Assembly (NCBI GenBank): GCA_022841545.1
Contig: JALHRF010000029.1
Coordinates: 1 to 38,346 of the forward strand
Source: Bauldia sp.
GTDB taxonomy: Bacteria; Pseudomonadota; Alphaproteobacteria; Rhizobiales; Kaistiaceae
Reading direction: 5' to 3'
DNA: 38,346 nucleotides
The notes below the pieces were generated by a model. It made no database searches. It was not told the origin of the DNA and saw nothing but the letters and a program-made list of their open reading frames with translations. Positions 35,403 through 38,346 of this stretch are shown here, one piece after another; positions within the stretch are counted from its first letter, which is position 1, and every line of letters starts with the position of its first letter. A program made the translations under genes and the position numbers.

Positions 35403-36722
35403 ATGGACCGGTCCGACGCCATCCTGGAGCGCCTGCTCCATCTGCACCCGCGCGAGATCGATCTCTCGCTCGAGCGGATAGAGGTGCTGATGGCCGACCT
35501 CGGCCATCCCGAGCGGCGGTTGCCGCCGGTGATCCATGTCGCCGGCACCAACGGCAAGGGCTCGACCACCGCCTTCATGCGGGCAATGCTCGAGGCCGAC
35601 GGCCGGCGGGTACATGTTTACACCTCGCCGCATCTCGTCCGCTTCCATGAGCGCATCCGGCTCGGGGCGGACGGCGGCGGCCGGTTCATCGACGAGGACG
35701 AACTCGCCGACGCGCTGCTCGCGGTCGAGAAGGTCAATGCCGGCCGGTCGATCACCCAGTTCGAGATCACGACCGCGGCGGCGCTCGACGTCTTTGCCCG
35801 CCATCCGGCCGACGTTCTCCTCCTCGAGGTCGGCCTCGGCGGCCGGCTCGACGCCACCAGCGTGGTTCCCGATCCGCTGGCGATGGTGATCACCGCGGTC
35901 TCGATCGACCACGAGAAGTTCCTGGGCGACACGCTGCCGGGCATCGCCGCCGAAAAGGCCGGCATCCTCAAGCGCGGCCGGCCGGGCATCATCGCCCCGC
36001 AGCCGGAAGCCGCGCTCCAGGTCATCGAGGACATCGCGGCCCGGCGCGGCGCGCCGCTGTTCGTGGCCAACCGCGACTGGGTGGCGCATGCCGAGCGCGG
36101 CCGCCTCGTCTATCAGGACGGGGACGGGCTCCTCGATCTGCCGAGCCCGCGCCTCGCCGGACGGCATCAATACACCAATGCCGGCGCCGCCATCGCCACG
36201 CTGCGCCGTGCCGGATTGGCGGTGCCCACGGCCGCGATCGAGGCCGGGCTCGTCAGCGTCGAGTGGCCGGCGCGTCTCCAGCGCCTCACCTACGGGACGC
36301 TGGTCGACCGCGCTCCGGCCGATGCCGAGCTGTGGCTCGACGGCGGCCACAATCCCGGCGCCGGCGTGGTCATCGCCGAGGCCATGGCCGACCTCGAGGA
36401 ACGGTCGCCGCGGCCGCTCCATCTCATCGCCGGGATGCTCAACACCAAGGATCCTGTTGGCTTCTTCAAGCCCTTTGCCGGGCTGGTCCGGCGCGTTCAC
36501 ACGGTGCCGGTGCCGATGTCGGCGGCGGCGCGCGACCCGGTCGAACTCGCCTCCATCGCCGCAGATGTGGGGCTGCCGACCGCGGTGTCGGGGAGCGTCG
36601 CCGAGGCGATCGACGCGATCGCCGAGGAGGTCGACGCGATGGGGCCGCCGCGCATCCTGATCTGCGGCTCGCTCTACCTCGCCGGGTCGGTGCTGGCGGA
36701 AAACGGCACGCCGCCGGAATAG
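35403..36722 (+). CDS. folC: Bifunctional folylpolyglutamate synthase / dihydrofolate synthase
   Basis: FolC adds glutamate to dihydropteroate and to folates. The protein is 439 residues, with the ATP-binding loop VAGTNGKGSTTAFMR at 47-60, YTSPHLVRFHERIR and the Mur-ligase-type VLLLEVGLGGRLDATSVV segment. SIDHEKFLGDT and WLDGGHNPGAGVVIAEAM follow. It begins 11 bp after the accD stop and ends the trp-accD-folC run. In related genomes folC is followed by trxA and addA, here reached after a small inserted operon. Confidence 0.96.
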   Translation: MDRSDAILERLLHLHPREIDLSLERIEVLMADLGHPERRLPPVIHVAGTNGKGSTTAFMRAMLEADGRRVHVYTSPHLVRFHERIRLGADGGGRFIDEDELADALLAVEKVNAGRSITQFEITTAAALDVFARHPADVLLLEVGLGGRLDATSVVPDPLAMVITAVSIDHEKFLGDTLPGIAAEKAGILKRGRPGIIAPQPEAALQVIEDIAARRGAPLFVANRDWVAHAERGRLVYQDGDGLLDLPSPRLAGRHQYTNAGAAIATLRRAGLAVPTAAIEAGLVSVEWPARLQRLTYGTLVDRAPADAELWLDGGHNPGAGVVIAEAMADLEERSPRPLHLIAGMLNTKDPVGFFKPFAGLVRRVHTVPVPMSAAARDPVELASIAADVGLPTAVSGSVAEAIDAIAEEVDAMGPPRILICGSLYLAGSVLAENGTPPE

Positions 36723-36742
36723 GCGGCGCGCCGTCTCGGGAC

Positions 36743-36809
36743 CGATATGTCGATTTTATCCGAATTTTTCGACACGTTGGGGTGACATGTCGATGGCGTC
36801 GACATATCG
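36743..36809. promoter_or_regulatory. Cluster of ATGTCGA-type sites upstream of the small membrane operon
   Basis: CGATATGTCGA occurs at 36743-36753 and in inverted orientation at 36799-36809. GACATGTCGA lies at 36784-36793. The last two form the palindrome ATGTCGATGGCGTCGACAT at 36787-36805. The 12-mer CGACATATCGAC at 36800-36811 also occurs at 24150-24161 between regB and phaZ. A shared DNA-binding protein is possible. Confidence 0.45.
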
Positions 36810-36890
36810 ACCGGCAAGCAAAAGTTGCTCAGCGTGACATTTTCCCCATCCTAGTGTACCTTTTCGTGACCGGTGTGCGTCGCGTGAGCC

Positions 36891-37115
36891 ATGAGCCTGA
36901 TCAACAACGAAAGAGCGAAGCTTTCTGCCACCTACCTCAACGGATTGGCCATTGCGGTGATGGCCATCGGTGGCTTTGCCCCGCTGGTTTCGTTTCCTTT
37001 CTCAGGGGATGGGCGGACTCTTTTGACGACAGTCATGGTAGTCGCAATTTGCATGGTGATCTCTACGGCCCTACATCTCATCGCAAGGCAGGTGCTGGCG
37101 GGACTCAAAGAATGA
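36891..37115 (+). CDS. Small membrane protein, 74 residues
   Basis: The protein starts MSLINNERAKLSATYLNGL, then has two hydrophobic segments (about 18-37 and 44-66) and ends in a charged tail. It contains a phrase of the form AIAVMAIGGFAPLVSFPF. I believe that similar small proteins occur widely in proteobacteria without known function. Its stop overlaps the next start as ATGA. The gene is AT-richer than folC before it. A cluster of palindromic sites lies upstream. Confidence 0.7.
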   Translation: MSLINNERAKLSATYLNGLAIAVMAIGGFAPLVSFPFSGDGRTLLTTVMVVAICMVISTALHLIARQVLAGLKE

Positions 37116-37234
37116 GCAACCTGGAATTCATTGTCACGTTCTCGCTCATGCCGATCGGCGCGCTGATCGCAGGTCTGGTGGTGTACTTCATCGCGCGGCC
37201 CTCAAGGCAGACCCGGGTACATCCCGGCGAGTGA
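37112..37234 (+). CDS. Very small membrane protein, 40 residues
   Basis: The protein MSNLEFIVTFSLMPIGALIA continues GLVVYFIARPSRQTRVHPGE. It has a single membrane segment of about 20 residues and a basic, probably cytoplasmic, tail. It starts in an ATGA overlap with the 74-residue gene, so the two are translationally coupled and may form one complex. Too short for most gene finders; the coupling and the clean membrane segment support it. Confidence 0.6.
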   Translation: MSNLEFIVTFSLMPIGALIAGLVVYFIARPSRQTRVHPGE

Positions 37235-37277
37235 CGGCCACAGAACTCTTCAGTCGCTGAGTTTTGCACCAAACGAA

Positions 37278-37303
37278 AAAGGCCGCGATCGCTCGCGGCC
37301 TTT
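37278..37303. terminator. Two-way intrinsic terminator between the small operon and trxA
   Basis: AAAGGCCGCGA and TCGCGGCCTTT pair perfectly around a TCGC loop, with A-run on the left and T-run on the right. It lies between the convergent small membrane operon and trxA, so it can serve both strands. Confidence 0.88.
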
Positions 37304-37327
37304 GTCTTGGAATGCGTCGAACGCGGG

Positions 37328-37648
37328 TCAGATCGACTGCGTGATCCAGTCGGAGAGGCGCTGCTTCGGCATGGCGCCGACCTGCATGGCGGTCGGCTCG
37401 CCGTTCTTGAAGAGGATCAGCGTCGGGATCGAGCGCACGCCGTAGCGCATCATGATGTCGGGGTTCTCGTCGACATTGAGCTTGGCGATGGTGACCTTGC
37501 CGTCCATCTCGGAGGCGATCTCCTCGAGCGCCGGGGCGATGAAGCGGCAGGGACCGCACCACTCGGCCCAGAAATCGACCACGACAGGCTTGTCGGCGCC
37601 GAGCACATCGGTGTCGAAATTGGCGTCGGTCACCTTGACGGGAGCCAT
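37328..37648 (-). CDS. trxA: Thioredoxin
   Basis: TrxA is the general cytoplasmic disulfide reductase. The protein has 106 residues with the redox motif WCGPC (Cys31 and Cys34) in [15 protein letters not shown]. It also has KLNVDENPD, the cis-proline loop RSIPTLILF and a typical C-terminal helix. It follows addA on the same strand with a 71 bp gap, as in many alphaproteobacteria. Confidence 0.97.
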   Translation of the reverse strand: MAPVKVTDANFDTDVLGADKPVVVDFWAEWCGPCRFIAPALEEIASEMDGKVTIAKLNVDENPDIMMRYGVRSIPTLILFKNGEPTAMQVGAMPKQRLSDWITQSI

Positions 37649-37719
37649 GTAAAACCTCGTCTTTCTTGAGGATTCGGCAGGATTTGTTAGGCTCAACCTA
37701 GGTAGGGGGGCGGGCAGCG

Positions 37720-38346
37720 TCAAGGCGGCAGCCCGTCGCGCGGCGCGGGTAAGCCCTGCGCTCCGGCCGGGACGGCGGCGGCCTGCATTTCGGCAAGGTC
37801 GAGGAGGACGGAAGGAATTTCCATGAGCGCCGGCCGGTCCGTCCACAGGATTGCGGCCTCCACGGGTCTCGAAGGATAGAGCCGGCGGAGCACCGCGCGG
37901 TAGAGCGCGAGCTGCATCACGTATTCGTGTGGGGCGTCGGCCACGGACGTCGGCGCGGGGCGGTTGGTCTTGTAGTCGACGATCAGCACGCGGTCGTCCG
38001 CGACGGCCAGGCGGTCGATCCGCCCCGAGAGCATCGCGCCGCCGATCCGGCCGGCGATCTCGACCTCGGCACGGCTGCCCGGCGCGAAGACCGGGGCGAA
38101 ATCGGGGTGGGAGAGGACGTCGAGGGTGCGGTCGAGGAGCGCATCGCGCTCGGCAGCCGGCCACGCTTCGCCTGTCGCCATGGCTTCGAGGAAGCGGCGT
38201 CCGATGTCGCGCCGCTGGTCCGGAACGATGTCGGGCAGGGACTGGAGGAGGCGGTGCACCAGCCGGCCCCGCTCGGCGGCGAGCTGCGCCTCCCGGCCGG
38301 CGAGCACCAGTCCGGCGCGGGGCGGCGGCGCCGGACCATCGCCGGC
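37720..38346 (-). CDS. addA: Double-strand break repair helicase AddA, C-terminal part (5' end outside the window)
   Basis: The visible 208 residues are the C-terminal RecB-type nuclease domain. [13 protein letters not shown] supplies the first conserved His. [23 protein letters not shown] gives the Asp, and the Asp-x-Lys motif in VDYKTN (PD-(D/E)xK family). QLALYRAVL is the following Q-x-x-x-Y motif. AddAB processes DNA double-strand ends for RecA loading. The frame is open to the window edge, so the helicase part lies beyond. The gene order with trxA supports the assignment. Confidence 0.92.
   Translation of the reverse strand, partial: AGDGPAPPPRAGLVLAGREAQLAAERGRLVHRLLQSLPDIVPDQRRDIGRRFLEAMATGEAWPAAERDALLDRTLDVLSHPDFAPVFAPGSRAEVEIAGRIGGAMLSGRIDRLAVADDRVLIVDYKTNRPAPTSVADAPHEYVMQLALYRAVLRRLYPSRPVEAAILWTDRPALMEIPSVLLDLAEMQAAAVPAGAQGLPAPRDGLPP

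Overview
The window is a GC-rich chromosomal segment, most likely from an alphaproteobacterium of the order Hyphomicrobiales (Rhizobiales). The evidence is gene order and gene content: addA-trxA-folC-accD-trpA-trpB-trpF, an acetyltransferase next to hslU, dapB near gpmA, divergent acdS/acdR, a RegB/RegA (ActS/ActR) redox pair, an intracellular polyhydroxybutyrate depolymerase, and palindromic intergenic repeats of two families. I cannot name a genus from sequence alone.

Layout. 1-3720: a cut-off GNAT acetyltransferase, an AT-rich NYN-domain gene wedged directly before hslU, a decayed Fic-family fragment, and an AraC/O6-methylguanine methyltransferase fusion. 3835-11661: a catabolic or oxidative block with a MocA/IolG-type dehydrogenase, a membrane sterol-desaturase-type hydroxylase, a MocD-like desaturase with a clear promoter and operator, a uronate-isomerase-like amidohydrolase, a RhaM-type mutarotase, a ferredoxin reductase and a sugar isomerase. 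Paired inverted repeats sit on both sides of its second half. 11850-13502: ACC deaminase and its divergent Lrp-type regulator. 13508-14757: a GSU2403-type nucleotidyltransferase preceded by two long palindromes and a tiny upstream ORF; its 3' end runs into dnaN. 14699-21668: dnaN, an Nfu-type iron-sulfur carrier, a membrane protein coupled to gpmA, dapB, and an exported arylsulfatase. 22078-26253: RegA and RegB, divergent phaZ with a PhaR-like palindrome, and a DUF2852 membrane protein. 26800-30666: a YgjP-type metallopeptidase, an AT-rich stand-alone SIR2-domain gene, a methyltransferase and an aldo/keto reductase. 30857-38346: trpF, trpB, cutA, a frameshifted HigA antitoxin on the opposite strand, trpA, accD, folC, a two-gene operon of tiny membrane proteins, trxA and the 3' end of addA.

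How the parts fit. The scaffold is housekeeping: proteolysis, replication, tryptophan, lysine, fatty acid and folate synthesis, and redox control. Single accessory genes sit at operon junctions: NYN before hslU, the nucleotidyltransferase beside dnaN, SIR2 after the metallopeptidase, and the HigA remnant inside the trp run. NYN and SIR2 are visibly AT-richer than their neighbours, which suggests separate acquisitions. The most promising leads are the palindrome-controlled nucleotidyltransferase, the stand-alone SIR2 gene, the Moc-like oxygenase block without a visible ferredoxin, the tiny two-gene membrane operon, and the regular 28 bp / 31-32 bp / 28 bp composite repeat. No RNA genes, CRISPR arrays or complete insertion sequences were seen.
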